From: Nannocystis exedens
GTDB taxonomy: Bacteria; Myxococcota_A; Polyangia; Polyangiales; Polyangiaceae
Reading direction: 5' to 3'
Length of the DNA stretch: 38,808 bases
Assembly: GCA_945865595.1 (NCBI GenBank)
Contig: CAMBEV010000004.1
Span: 1-38,808 of the forward strand
The notes beneath the pieces were generated by a model. It saw nothing but the letters and a program-made list of their open reading frames with translations, was not told the origin of the DNA and made no database searches. The position numbers and the translations under genes are program-made. Positions 10,865 through 18,574 of this stretch are shown in pieces; within the stretch, counting starts at the first letter, position 1; every line of letters begins with the position of its first letter.

Positions 10865-12403
10865 CTACTGCACGCGAGCGATGCGCACCCGTGGCAATGC
10901 CTGTGCATCAGCGGTCACCGTGACGCCAAGCTCAGCGCGCTCGTTGTTTGCATCGAACGAAACGTATTCAACGCCGCCCGCGCGCAGCTTTCCATCCGCG
11001 GACGCAAGCGCCTGCATCGCCGGCCCTGACAATTGTTGCCCGTGGAACGATGCGAACAAGTCCGCGCCGCGCTGCTTGCCCGTGACGGGATCGGCCTGCG
11101 TCGGCAGGTACGAGAAGCACGCGTTCACCGGCGCCGCGCGACCGGCTTTGTCGCCGTTGCTCAGGGCGAGCGTCGTGTAGAAATCGAAGGCGACGTCGGC
11201 CAGCGTGCCTGAGTTGCCGACAGGCATAGCCTCAGCGACCGACGCGGGATCGTCAAGCACCTTGCGCAAAAACGCAGGGCCGCCGCGACCTTCGATCGCG
11301 CCATCTGCGCTCGCGACGTCACCGCCGGCTCGATCGTAAAGATACCTGACGAACAGATACGAGCCCCCGCGAAGAAGACCGTCGTGCGTCTTGTCTGTCT
11401 TGGTGGTGCTGCCGAGCACGTCGGAGAGGGAGAACGCGTCGATGCCGGCGAGGCCCGCTTGCGTGACGTACAGGTTGCCGGCCTGAAAGCCGACGGCGTC
11501 TTGCGCAAATCCGCCGAAGCCTTCGATCATGTAGGTGCTGTCGGGCCAGCTCGAAAGCTTGTTGCGTAGGACCTTGCGGTTGAAATGCACAAGGTGGCCG
11601 AGCTCGTGCGCGAGAATCTCTTTGATCGCGGCGGGCGTGTTGTACGGGGCGGCGATGTCGGCGGGCGGCGTCAGGTAGAGGAACTCGCCTTGGTTGCCAC
11701 TCGGGCAGCCGCTGAGCGTCACCAGGTCACACCCGAAGAAGAATGCGACCGCGCTGGTCTTGGTGAGCGGAGTGAAGACGAGGTCGATGCGCCCATTGCC
11801 ATCGAGGTCGGACTCGGTGCCGAAGACCGCGCGCGCGCGAGGGAGAATGGTCTTGTCGAAGTCGGCGAGAAACTCGGCGATGAATGCGGCGTCGAGGGTC
11901 GCGGGATGGGCGGGCGATGTGTCTTTCCACACGACCGCGCGCGTGCCAACGGCCGCAACTTCGGCGGTGATGGTCTCGCCCATGGTGCCCACCGGAACGC
12001 GCAGCAATCGCTTGGTGCCCACCGCAGGAGCCGCACCCGTGGGCTCGGGGTCGACGGTCACCGCTACGCCCCGGTACGGTTCGCTCGACAGTGCGCACCC
12101 ACTGGCGATGCGTGAGGCCGTGGGCGAGTCGACGGCTTCGGTCGACACGCTGTAGGTGAAGGTCGTGCTCGACGAAGCGAAAGTTGTGGACGCCAAGATC
12201 GCCACGAAACGTTCGGTGCCAGTGGGCGTCGCAAGACGAACCGCGGCGCGATCGCCGGTGAAGGTGATGTCGAGGACTTCGCCCGCAGCGAGGGTGACCG
12301 GCGCTTGTCCTGCGTCGCCAGTCGGTTGTTCAGGTGCGGGCGCTGCGTCGTTGTTGCAGGCGGCCGACAACGCTGCGCACAGCCAGAGTGACCGCGTGCT
12401 CAT
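10865..12403 (-). CDS. Lipoprotein zinc metallopeptidase (M30/hyicolysin-like)
   Basis: 512 residues with a short lipoprotein signal (MSTRSLWLCAALSAAC, Cys16). A beta-rich domain covers about 35-160. The catalytic part has DLDGNGRID (199-207), a calcium-loop-like motif typical of M30 peptidases, then the zinc site ILAHELGHLVHF with His266, Glu267 and His270, and a downstream YMIEGFGGFAQD whose Glu is a candidate third ligand. It should be a secreted, cell-anchored protease. The ATG at 12403 overlaps the stop of the ChaN-type gene by 4 nt (ATGA), so the two are translationally coupled and likely act in the same envelope process. Confidence 0.82.
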   Translation of the reverse strand: MSTRSLWLCAALSAACNNDAAPAPEQPTGDAGQAPVTLAAGEVLDITFTGDRAAVRLATPTGTERFVAILASTTFASSSTTFTYSVSTEAVDSPTASRIASGCALSSEPYRGVAVTVDPEPTGAAPAVGTKRLLRVPVGTMGETITAEVAAVGTRAVVWKDTSPAHPATLDAAFIAEFLADFDKTILPRARAVFGTESDLDGNGRIDLVFTPLTKTSAVAFFFGCDLVTLSGCPSGNQGEFLYLTPPADIAAPYNTPAAIKEILAHELGHLVHFNRKVLRNKLSSWPDSTYMIEGFGGFAQDAVGFQAGNLYVTQAGLAGIDAFSLSDVLGSTTKTDKTHDGLLRGGSYLFVRYLYDRAGGDVASADGAIEGRGGPAFLRKVLDDPASVAEAMPVGNSGTLADVAFDFYTTLALSNGDKAGRAAPVNACFSYLPTQADPVTGKQRGADLFASFHGQQLSGPAMQALASADGKLRAGGVEYVSFDANNERAELGVTVTADAQALPRVRIARVQ

Positions 12404-13407
12404 CGCGCCTCGTACACGAGTACAAAACGCGCAACCTTACGTCCGCTCACGCGCTCGTTTCGCATGGCCACGAGCTTCGATGCCGTGGTCGTCGTCACGA
12501 GATCGTAGCGCGATGAGTCACCCGCAAAGCGCACCGCGCGGTCTGGCGTGGCGAGGCCAGTTTGCACGTGCCAATCGCCGGCGACGGTCATCACGCGGCC
12601 GCTATTCTTGAGTCCTTGCGCAATGAAGTAACCCATCGTCTCGTCGCGAATCAGGGCGAGATCGGTGAAGTAGTTCAGAGCATCAGCGTAGGTCATGCCG
12701 AGCTTCTTGCCGTGCGCTGCGTAGTCGAAGTTTGCTTCGAAATACGATTTGTACGTAGCGTCCCAAGCAGCCACGGGGCGCGGAGCAATCGACTGATCGT
12801 ACTTGAACGAGGCGTCCCAAGCGTTGAACGCAGTCAGCGGCGTTGTCGGATACTTCGCGTACAGCATCTCGAGCGCTTCGGCGGGTACGTTGAGTGCGAG
12901 GACCGGACGGCCACTTGCTTTCATGTGCTCGACGAGCGGCTTCCAGTATTGTGCGTAACCCTTCCACGGCTGGCTGGTCTTCTCGAAGTCAGCGGTTGAG
13001 ATCGCGCCGGCGAGGTAGTTGTCGACGATGGGCTGCTCGTCGCGTTGGAAGTGCTCCATCGCAAGCGAGACATCGCTGTGCCGCGTCGTCATGCGCTTCA
13101 GCAGCCACAGCTCGAGCTCTTGCACAGGAGCCGTCTCGTGTTGCTCGCCGAAAAACAAGAGGCGGTTGTCATCGAGCGCTTCGAGCAGTGCAGGCTCGTC
13201 GAGGTAAACCTCCGCTTCGAGGTCGTAGACTTGCATCGCCCTGAAGCTTGTCCCTTCGTATTGAGGGGCGTCCGCGGCAGCCGAAAACGTCTTGCCGATC
13301 TTGGTCGGTGCGTCGCCGCCACCATCAGGTGTTTCGGCGGCAGACGGCGCGTCGCCACATCCGACAAGAAGGGCCGCACACAAGAGCACGAGGGGGTTCA
13401 GTGACAT
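12400..13407 (-). CDS. ChaN-type lipoprotein (haem/iron-associated, Tiki superfamily)
   Basis: 335 residues from the ATG at 13407, which begins a lipoprotein signal (MSLNPLVLLCAALLVGC, Cys17); the 29-codon upstream extension is rejected for that reason. The ChaN/PF04187 motifs are present: LLFFGEQHET (Glu88, His90), the SLAMEHFQRDEQPIVDNYL segment (Glu117, His118), QPWKGYAQYWKPLVE and near the end GDWHVQTG. Members of this family in other bacteria are haem-binding lipoproteins near iron uptake genes, and the fold is related to erythromycin esterase/TIKI proteases. No TonB system is seen here. The next gene downstream is a metallopeptidase coupled by ATGA; 47 nt upstream is an outer-membrane-type protein gene. 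Confidence 0.87.
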   Translation of the reverse strand: MSLNPLVLLCAALLVGCGDAPSAAETPDGGGDAPTKIGKTFSAAADAPQYEGTSFRAMQVYDLEAEVYLDEPALLEALDDNRLLFFGEQHETAPVQELELWLLKRMTTRHSDVSLAMEHFQRDEQPIVDNYLAGAISTADFEKTSQPWKGYAQYWKPLVEHMKASGRPVLALNVPAEALEMLYAKYPTTPLTAFNAWDASFKYDQSIAPRPVAAWDATYKSYFEANFDYAAHGKKLGMTYADALNYFTDLALIRDETMGYFIAQGLKNSGRVMTVAGDWHVQTGLATPDRAVRFAGDSSRYDLVTTTTASKLVAMRNERVSGRKVARFVLVYEAR

Positions 13408-13454
13408 TGAGCACCTGTTGTTGTCACAAATCGCCGCGGGCGAAAAGTGCGCCG

Positions 13455-14051
13455 CTAGAATGCCCAGCCCACGTTCACGTTGCCCTTGGTCCATGGGCCT
13501 ACCCCGCCCGAGCTCGCCACCGCACCGATACCCGCTTGCACCTCGACGGTGAAGCCGACCGGCGCGGTGTATTTGTAACCTACAAAGGGAACAAGAGCGA
13601 CGAAGCCGCGAATGCGTTCTGGGTTCACGCAGGGGTCGGAGCTGCCGAAGTTGAGACAGCCGAGGAATTGCTTGAATGCGCCCGCGCCGCCAGTCACTTC
13701 GGCGGCGAGCTGCATGCCGTGCTCATACGTCCCGAGCGCGTAATAGCGGGGCGAGAGGCTTCCTGTGCCGGAGGGGCCAATGTCGGACTTGCTATCGCCA
13801 CCCCGCGCCAGGAATATCACCGACGCGCCGGCGCCACCGGCGAGACCGACCTTTCGTCCGAGCTTGCCCTCGAGCGCGAGGCGCAGGCCTACGCCAGCGG
13901 GATTGCCCTCGAACGCCGCTCCGGCGACGAGCGTCAACTTCCTTTCCCTTCCGTCTGCGGTTCCTCCCTTGGTCGCCGCCACCTCGGCGCAAGCCGCTCT
14001 GCAGCAACACAGCGCGCCAACGCTCACCAGCCCAAACCAAGTCTTATTCAT
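13455..14051 (-). CDS. Outer-membrane-type beta-barrel protein
   Basis: 198 residues with a signal peptide (MNKTWFGLVSVGALCCCRAACA) and a body of alternating hydrophobic/polar, Gly-rich strands (TLVAGAAFEGNPAGVGLRLA, AVASSGGVGPWTKGNVNVGW) ending in Phe, the usual last residue of outer membrane barrels. Two extracellular-loop cysteines occur in CLNFGSSDPCVNP. The frame begins with GTG at 14057, but AAGGAG lies only 3 nt from it and 9 nt from the ATG at 14051, so the ATG is chosen. It is the first of three envelope genes on this strand. Its role is unknown. Confidence 0.7.
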   Translation of the reverse strand: MNKTWFGLVSVGALCCCRAACAEVAATKGGTADGRERKLTLVAGAAFEGNPAGVGLRLALEGKLGRKVGLAGGAGASVIFLARGGDSKSDIGPSGTGSLSPRYYALGTYEHGMQLAAEVTGGAGAFKQFLGCLNFGSSDPCVNPERIRGFVALVPFVGYKYTAPVGFTVEVQAGIGAVASSGGVGPWTKGNVNVGWAF

Positions 14052-14273
14052 CTCCACGGTCTCCTTATGGCGGGAGGTAACAGCATCCCGCGTGCCAGCC
14101 GCGGGAACGCACGAAATGTCAGGATCTTTGGTCGTTGTGGGCTCGAGGCTGCGAACCCGCGGTCACACCCAATTCGCGCAAATGTCGCGCAACAGCTCGC
14201 ACAACTTCACCCTGCGCAACCGGCAGCAGCATTTCCCGCAATACAGTAGCGAGTTTTGCGTAGAGCCCGCGAT

Positions 14274-14801
14274 TCAGTGTGGCGAGGCCGGTGAAGGCCA
14301 GACCAACGCGCCTGCGACATCCACATGCGTCAGGTACAGCCGCAGGTCGAACTCGAGCTCGTGGTAGTTGGGCTCCATGTGCGTGCACAGCTGGTAGAAC
14401 GCCTTGTCGTGTTCGCGTTCTTTGAGGTGCGCGAGTTCGTGTACCGCGATCATCTTGAGAAAGTCGATCGGTACGTCCTTGAAGAGCGTCGCGACGCGAA
14501 TCTCGCGCTTCGATTTGAGCTTGGTGCCCTGCACGCGCGACACTGTCGTGTGCGTGCCGAGTGCGTGGGCGATGACGTGGAGCTTGTTGTCGAAGGCAAC
14601 CTTGCTGAGCGGCGCGGCGTTGCGCAGGTACGCGCTCTTGAGGCCCTGAACGTAATCGTAAAGCGCGTTGTCGGTTCGAATGGTGTGTGTTTGTCGGTAC
14701 TTGCGCAGAAGTAGCTCACCAAGTTGACCTTTCGCCACGAGCGCACGCACCTGGGCTGTGACGTGCTCCGGGTAGGCGGCGAGGTATTTCAAGGGGGCCA
14801 T
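14274..14801 (-). CDS. YgjP-like zinc metallopeptidase domain protein
   Basis: 175 residues, cytoplasmic, no signal. It carries the YgjP/DUF45 (PF01863-type) pattern: KREIRVATLFKDVP, then MIAVHELAHLKEREHDKAF with His121, Glu122, His125 and the later His131, and YHELEFDLRLYL near the C-terminus. The HELxH...H arrangement is that of gluzincin-like 'WLM/YgjP' proteins. The natural substrate of this group is not settled; peptidase or nucleotide-related roles have been proposed. It is divergent from the secreted-protein gene at 14899, with 97 nt between the starts, and 223 nt upstream of the outer-membrane-type gene. Confidence 0.82.
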   Translation of the reverse strand: MAPLKYLAAYPEHVTAQVRALVAKGQLGELLLRKYRQTHTIRTDNALYDYVQGLKSAYLRNAAPLSKVAFDNKLHVIAHALGTHTTVSRVQGTKLKSKREIRVATLFKDVPIDFLKMIAVHELAHLKEREHDKAFYQLCTHMEPNYHELEFDLRLYLTHVDVAGALVWPSPASPH

Positions 14802-14898
14802 GGCGTGGCCTCAGCGTACTCCGCGGCCGGCCGGGTGCCGCCCGAGAATATTCGGCCGCACCCCACAAGATTTCCTCGGAACGGCCGTTGATCCAACC

Positions 14899-15648
14899 AT
14901 GACCCTCATTCGAACCGCGCTCGCGCTCGCCACGGTGCCCCTCCTCACGGGTATCGCACATGCGGCGCCAAAGGTGCGTGCCAAGGAGTGCGCACGCTAC
15001 GACGTCACGGCGATGGGTACGTCGCTCGCCAAGCGCATGGAGCTCGGCCTCAAGGCGCCTGCCTACCAGCTTGCATCACCAGGCTCTACGGCGGCAGGAC
15101 CGATCGCGGCGCCCGGTTTTGACAAGTGGGCGGCCACGCTGACCGGGTATCCGCAGGGCGAATTCGTTGACTTGCTGCAGGCCCCGCACCGAAGGTACCG
15201 GCTCGACGGTGATGCGAGTAAGCCCGCGTTATCACGAGGAAAAACACCTTACGTAAACTGGATGGGAGGCACGGAATTGTACGGCTTCTCGGTTGAGCTG
15301 AACTCCAAAGGCTACGGGTCGCCGGCGTACGGCCTCAACGATTACAAATCGGCGGCGCGGCGGGTGGACTGGACCCCTCCGTTGCCTCGCAATTCGGCGC
15401 GCGTGATCGTTTGCGGCTTTCAGCTTCTCGGCGAGCCGTACAAGAAGGGGAACAAGGTGGACTTCCTTTTCGAGCAAGTGTTCGACGTCACCTCGAAAAC
15501 CGCGGCCAACCGTCCACTCTTTAGTCAGCGATTTGCCACGAGGAGCCTCCCCGTGGGTGTGATCGTCATTGGCGAGTTTGCGGCTGGCGACACCACGACA
15601 GAAGTCGTTGTCGAATTCGACAAGCGAAAAACACTCCCGAAGAAGTAG
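14899..15648 (+). CDS. Secreted protein of unknown function
   Basis: 249 residues from the ATG at 14899, which starts a clear signal peptide (MTLIRTALALATVPLLTGIAHA). The 33-codon upstream extension of the frame lies in the divergent promoter region and is not protein-like. The mature part has two cysteines, many Tyr/Gly/Lys residues and no family motif that I recognise; the second half looks beta-rich (VDFLFEQVFDVTSKT, LPVGVIVIGEFAAGDT). No good Shine-Dalgarno is seen. It lies 47 nt before the flippase gene in the same direction and may be co-transcribed with it, which would suggest a periplasmic or surface role, but that is only context. Confidence 0.65.
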   Translation: MTLIRTALALATVPLLTGIAHAAPKVRAKECARYDVTAMGTSLAKRMELGLKAPAYQLASPGSTAAGPIAAPGFDKWAATLTGYPQGEFVDLLQAPHRRYRLDGDASKPALSRGKTPYVNWMGGTELYGFSVELNSKGYGSPAYGLNDYKSAARRVDWTPPLPRNSARVIVCGFQLLGEPYKKGNKVDFLFEQVFDVTSKTAANRPLFSQRFATRSLPVGVIVIGEFAAGDTTTEVVVEFDKRKTLPKK

Positions 15649-15695
15649 TCAGGTTCCTACGCCGCCCTCACGCGGTTTCGACGTATCCTCGCGCC

Positions 15696-17192
15696 GTGTC
15701 GCTCGCAAGGAAGGCAGCCTCGGGTGTAATTTGGAATTTCGTCACGGGTATCGGTGCGCGAATCTTCTCGTTCGTTGGCACGATCTACTTGATGAAGTTC
15801 ATCGCGCCCGACGTCTACGGCGCAGTCAACGGCGCTAGCCAGACGACCCTTATCGCTAGCCAGTTGGTCAATTTCAACTTTGGCCAATATCTGATCGCGA
15901 AGCGAGATCACAGCAAGGAGGTCCCGTTTCACGCGGGCTTCCTCCATGTGACGCTCGGCTTCCTGATGGTGGCCGTGCTCGTGCTCTTCCGGGAGCCGAT
16001 CGCGAACTTGATCCATGTCCCTGCAATGGCCGCCTACTTTCCGGGCCTGGCGGTCGCGCTGCTGATTGAGCGGCTCGGGTATATCCCCGAGAAACTGTTA
16101 CTGCGAGAGTTACGATTTCGCGACGTCGCCGTCGTGCGTGGGGTCGGTGAACTTCTCTTTACGGTGACCTCACTCGCGCTCGCGCAGCGGTTCGGTGGGC
16201 TAGCGATCGTTGCTGGCAACTTGATGCGTGCTTCATTCACGACCTCGGCGTTTATGTACCAAGCTTCCTGGCGTGACTGGCTCTTGCCGCATCCGCTGCG
16301 CGTCGCGACAGTTAAGGAGCTCGTCGGCTACGGGGTACCGGTTTCCATCGGCGGCCTTGCTGAAAATGTAGCTTACAGAGGTGACAATCTGCTCATGGGG
16401 TATTTCCATGGCGACAAGGCCATGGGGACCTACGCCTTCGCGTACAACATGGCGGACACGCCAACGGGGACCCTCGCAGAACACGTAGGCGACGTGCTCA
16501 CGCCGTCGTTCGCGAAGCTCGAACCCGCCGATCGTGGCCGCGCCTTCGTGAGGTCTGCCAAGTTGATGGCGCTACTCGTCTTTCCGCTCTCGGTCGGTCT
16601 GGCGTCTGTTGCGCCGACGCTCATCCCGACCCTTCTTTCGTTTTCACAGAAGTGGAAAGACGTTGCACCCGATCTCGTGCGCATGTTGATGCTGCTTTCG
16701 GCGCTGAGCGTGATGCGCCCGATCAGCATGACGACAACGTCGCTTCTGCAATCGCAACAACGCCCGCAGATCCTGATGATGCTCGGCGTGTTCAAGGCGA
16801 TAACACTTGTCGGCATCATCTTTGTGCTCGGGCGACTCAATCCGTACTGGGTGTGCGGTGCGGCCCTCATCGCGTACGCGATTCACATGCTCGCGGGCCT
16901 CTTTGCGGCGCGCACGACGGATCAAGTCCCGGTCTTGCGCGTGCTCTTCAGCATCGCCCCGCCGCTCCTTGCATGCGTGCCAATGGGACTCGCGGTGGTC
17001 GGCGCACGAACCCTTTTGCGATCGGCTGGCGTTGAGGCTGGCGTACTTTCGCTCGGGGCTGAGGTGGTCATCGGAGCTCTCGTCTATCCGGTTTCGGCGC
17101 TCGTGCTGGCTCCGGATGCGAGCAAAGACCTACTCGGTATCGCGCGCTCGATGCTCGATCGCCGCAAGGGTCGCAATTCGATTGCGCCCTAG
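15696..17192 (+). CDS. Wzx-type polysaccharide flippase (PST/MOP family)
   Basis: 498 residues with about 12-14 hydrophobic helices, from a GTG start. It opens with SLARKAASGVIWNFVTG and the FxGTIYLMKFIAPDVYG segment, the N-terminal pattern of PST-family (WzxC-like) oligosaccharide transporters: amphipathic first helix, then 'LxRxLxPxxYG'. The inner helices include ENVAYRGDNLLMGYFHG and the MRPISMTTTSLLQSQQRP segment found in this family. It would move undecaprenyl-linked repeat units across the inner membrane. It is convergent with the polymerase-like gene; the two stop codons share the palindrome CTAG at 17189-17192. Confidence 0.88.
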   Translation: MSLARKAASGVIWNFVTGIGARIFSFVGTIYLMKFIAPDVYGAVNGASQTTLIASQLVNFNFGQYLIAKRDHSKEVPFHAGFLHVTLGFLMVAVLVLFREPIANLIHVPAMAAYFPGLAVALLIERLGYIPEKLLLRELRFRDVAVVRGVGELLFTVTSLALAQRFGGLAIVAGNLMRASFTTSAFMYQASWRDWLLPHPLRVATVKELVGYGVPVSIGGLAENVAYRGDNLLMGYFHGDKAMGTYAFAYNMADTPTGTLAEHVGDVLTPSFAKLEPADRGRAFVRSAKLMALLVFPLSVGLASVAPTLIPTLLSFSQKWKDVAPDLVRMLMLLSALSVMRPISMTTTSLLQSQQRPQILMMLGVFKAITLVGIIFVLGRLNPYWVCGAALIAYAIHMLAGLFAARTTDQVPVLRVLFSIAPPLLACVPMGLAVVGARTLLRSAGVEAGVLSLGAEVVIGALVYPVSALVLAPDASKDLLGIARSMLDRRKGRNSIAP

Positions 17193-18571
17193 CCCTTCAG
17201 GCGGAGATAGACAAAGAGCCCCACGAGGAATGCTACGCAAGCGCCGCAGACGCGGAGTACTTCCTTTTGGCTGAGCGTCACCTCGAAGGTCGGGTCGGCA
17301 CGTCGCGCGACGCCGTAAAGGCCGCCTGACAGCCCAAAGTAAGTCCAGAGGACCGGATGATAGGCGAACGACAAGAACGTGATGCCCGTGAGCATGCCGC
17401 AATAGGCGACGAACAGGCCGTTTCCGAGTGCTCTGACGCGGGCGTCGAGGCCGGCCGGCGGGCGAAATGCGACAACGTAAGGAATCTTGACAGACGTGTA
17501 GACGATGAGCGCCCACATGAACATGCCGGGAAGGCCGAGCTCTGCGGCTTCGAGCATGTATGAGTTGTGAGCCGTGAGGCCGACCGAAGTGTGATCGTTG
17601 TATTGCCCAATACCAACGCCGAGCGGGTAGTGGCGTATCATGTCGAACCCTTCGCGAAGCAGCTCCGTGCGTTCATCGGCAGACGCTTCAGCTTCGGCGC
17701 CGCTTCGCCCACCGAGCATGATGCCGGGAGCGGCGGCCATTGCGCCGAGGATCGCGCCCTTCCAGCCGAACCGCTTGATGAACGCCGCAAGGAAGACGAT
17801 CCCGATAACGAGTGTGCCGCCACGTGACTGCGAGAGGATGACGCAATACAGGGTGACCCCGACTGCGAAGGCCAAGAAGAGGTGTCGCCACCAACTTTTC
17901 ATGAGCCCGTGAAATGCGAACGCGAACGCGAGTGCGGCCGAGCACGTCATTGCAAGCTCGTTTGGATCTTGCAATTTGCCGCGCCAGCGAACACGGCCAG
18001 CGGTCGAAAATGTGCCGGCAATACCCGATTTTTCGCAAATATAGGGAGGATCCAACTCGAAGATCTCGTTTGGGTCCCAGCAATCGCGACGGGTCTCGCA
18101 TTCGCCACCGACCGATTTTGCAGGGCCGGCCTCGTCGATGTCGTCCTGCTCGAGTTCAATGCACAGAAACGGGCTGCGCCCTTGTTTCACCGCCGCGGTT
18201 GCGAGGAACAGCGCAATACCAAGCATGACCGCAGTGAGGCCCGCGAACCGAGCGGGTGTTCGCGAGCCGTACGTCACGGTCACGTAAAAGATCGCAGAGA
18301 ACAGCACGTCGGCGAGGACGACGCTGAACCCCTTGCTCCCCCCTAGTTGCAAGATCGTCGAGACCAAGCACCAGATGATGTACGGGATGATCAGTTTCGC
18401 CTGGGGTGTCTTGGCATCCTTCTGCTTGCCGGTTCCAAATTCAGTGGCGACACCGATGAACCCGACAGCGATGACGATGTGTAAAAATGGCAAGCCCGCC
18501 AAGCCCGACACGAACTCCTGCGGCCGCACGAAGATGACGACGAGAAGGAAGATGGCCGCTACGTATGCCAT
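17189..18571 (-). CDS. O-antigen ligase / Wzy-type polymerase family protein
   Basis: 460 residues with about 10-12 membrane helices. The Wzy_C/WaaL-type features are a conserved short motif in the centre (VILSQSRGGTLVIGIVFL) and the large periplasmic loop with ERTELLREGFDMIRHYPLGVGIGQ followed by LTAHNSYMLEAAELGLPGM, where Arg, Gly-x-Gly and His-Asn-x-x-Leu are family hallmarks. A cysteine-containing periplasmic insert (CETRRDCWDPNEIFELDPP) is less usual. It would join repeat units made in the same locus, or ligate the polymer to an acceptor. It starts 3 nt after the heparinase-like gene at 18575, so the three minus-strand genes form one operon. Confidence 0.87.
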   Translation of the reverse strand: MAYVAAIFLLVVIFVRPQEFVSGLAGLPFLHIVIAVGFIGVATEFGTGKQKDAKTPQAKLIIPYIIWCLVSTILQLGGSKGFSVVLADVLFSAIFYVTVTYGSRTPARFAGLTAVMLGIALFLATAAVKQGRSPFLCIELEQDDIDEAGPAKSVGGECETRRDCWDPNEIFELDPPYICEKSGIAGTFSTAGRVRWRGKLQDPNELAMTCSAALAFAFAFHGLMKSWWRHLFLAFAVGVTLYCVILSQSRGGTLVIGIVFLAAFIKRFGWKGAILGAMAAAPGIMLGGRSGAEAEASADERTELLREGFDMIRHYPLGVGIGQYNDHTSVGLTAHNSYMLEAAELGLPGMFMWALIVYTSVKIPYVVAFRPPAGLDARVRALGNGLFVAYCGMLTGITFLSFAYHPVLWTYFGLSGGLYGVARRADPTFEVTLSQKEVLRVCGACVAFLVGLFVYLRLKG

Positions 18572-18574
18572 CGG

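Noticed and set aside
13248-14249. 333-codon plus-strand open frame
   Set aside because: Antisense to the ChaN-type and outer-membrane-type genes, both with signal peptides and good starts.
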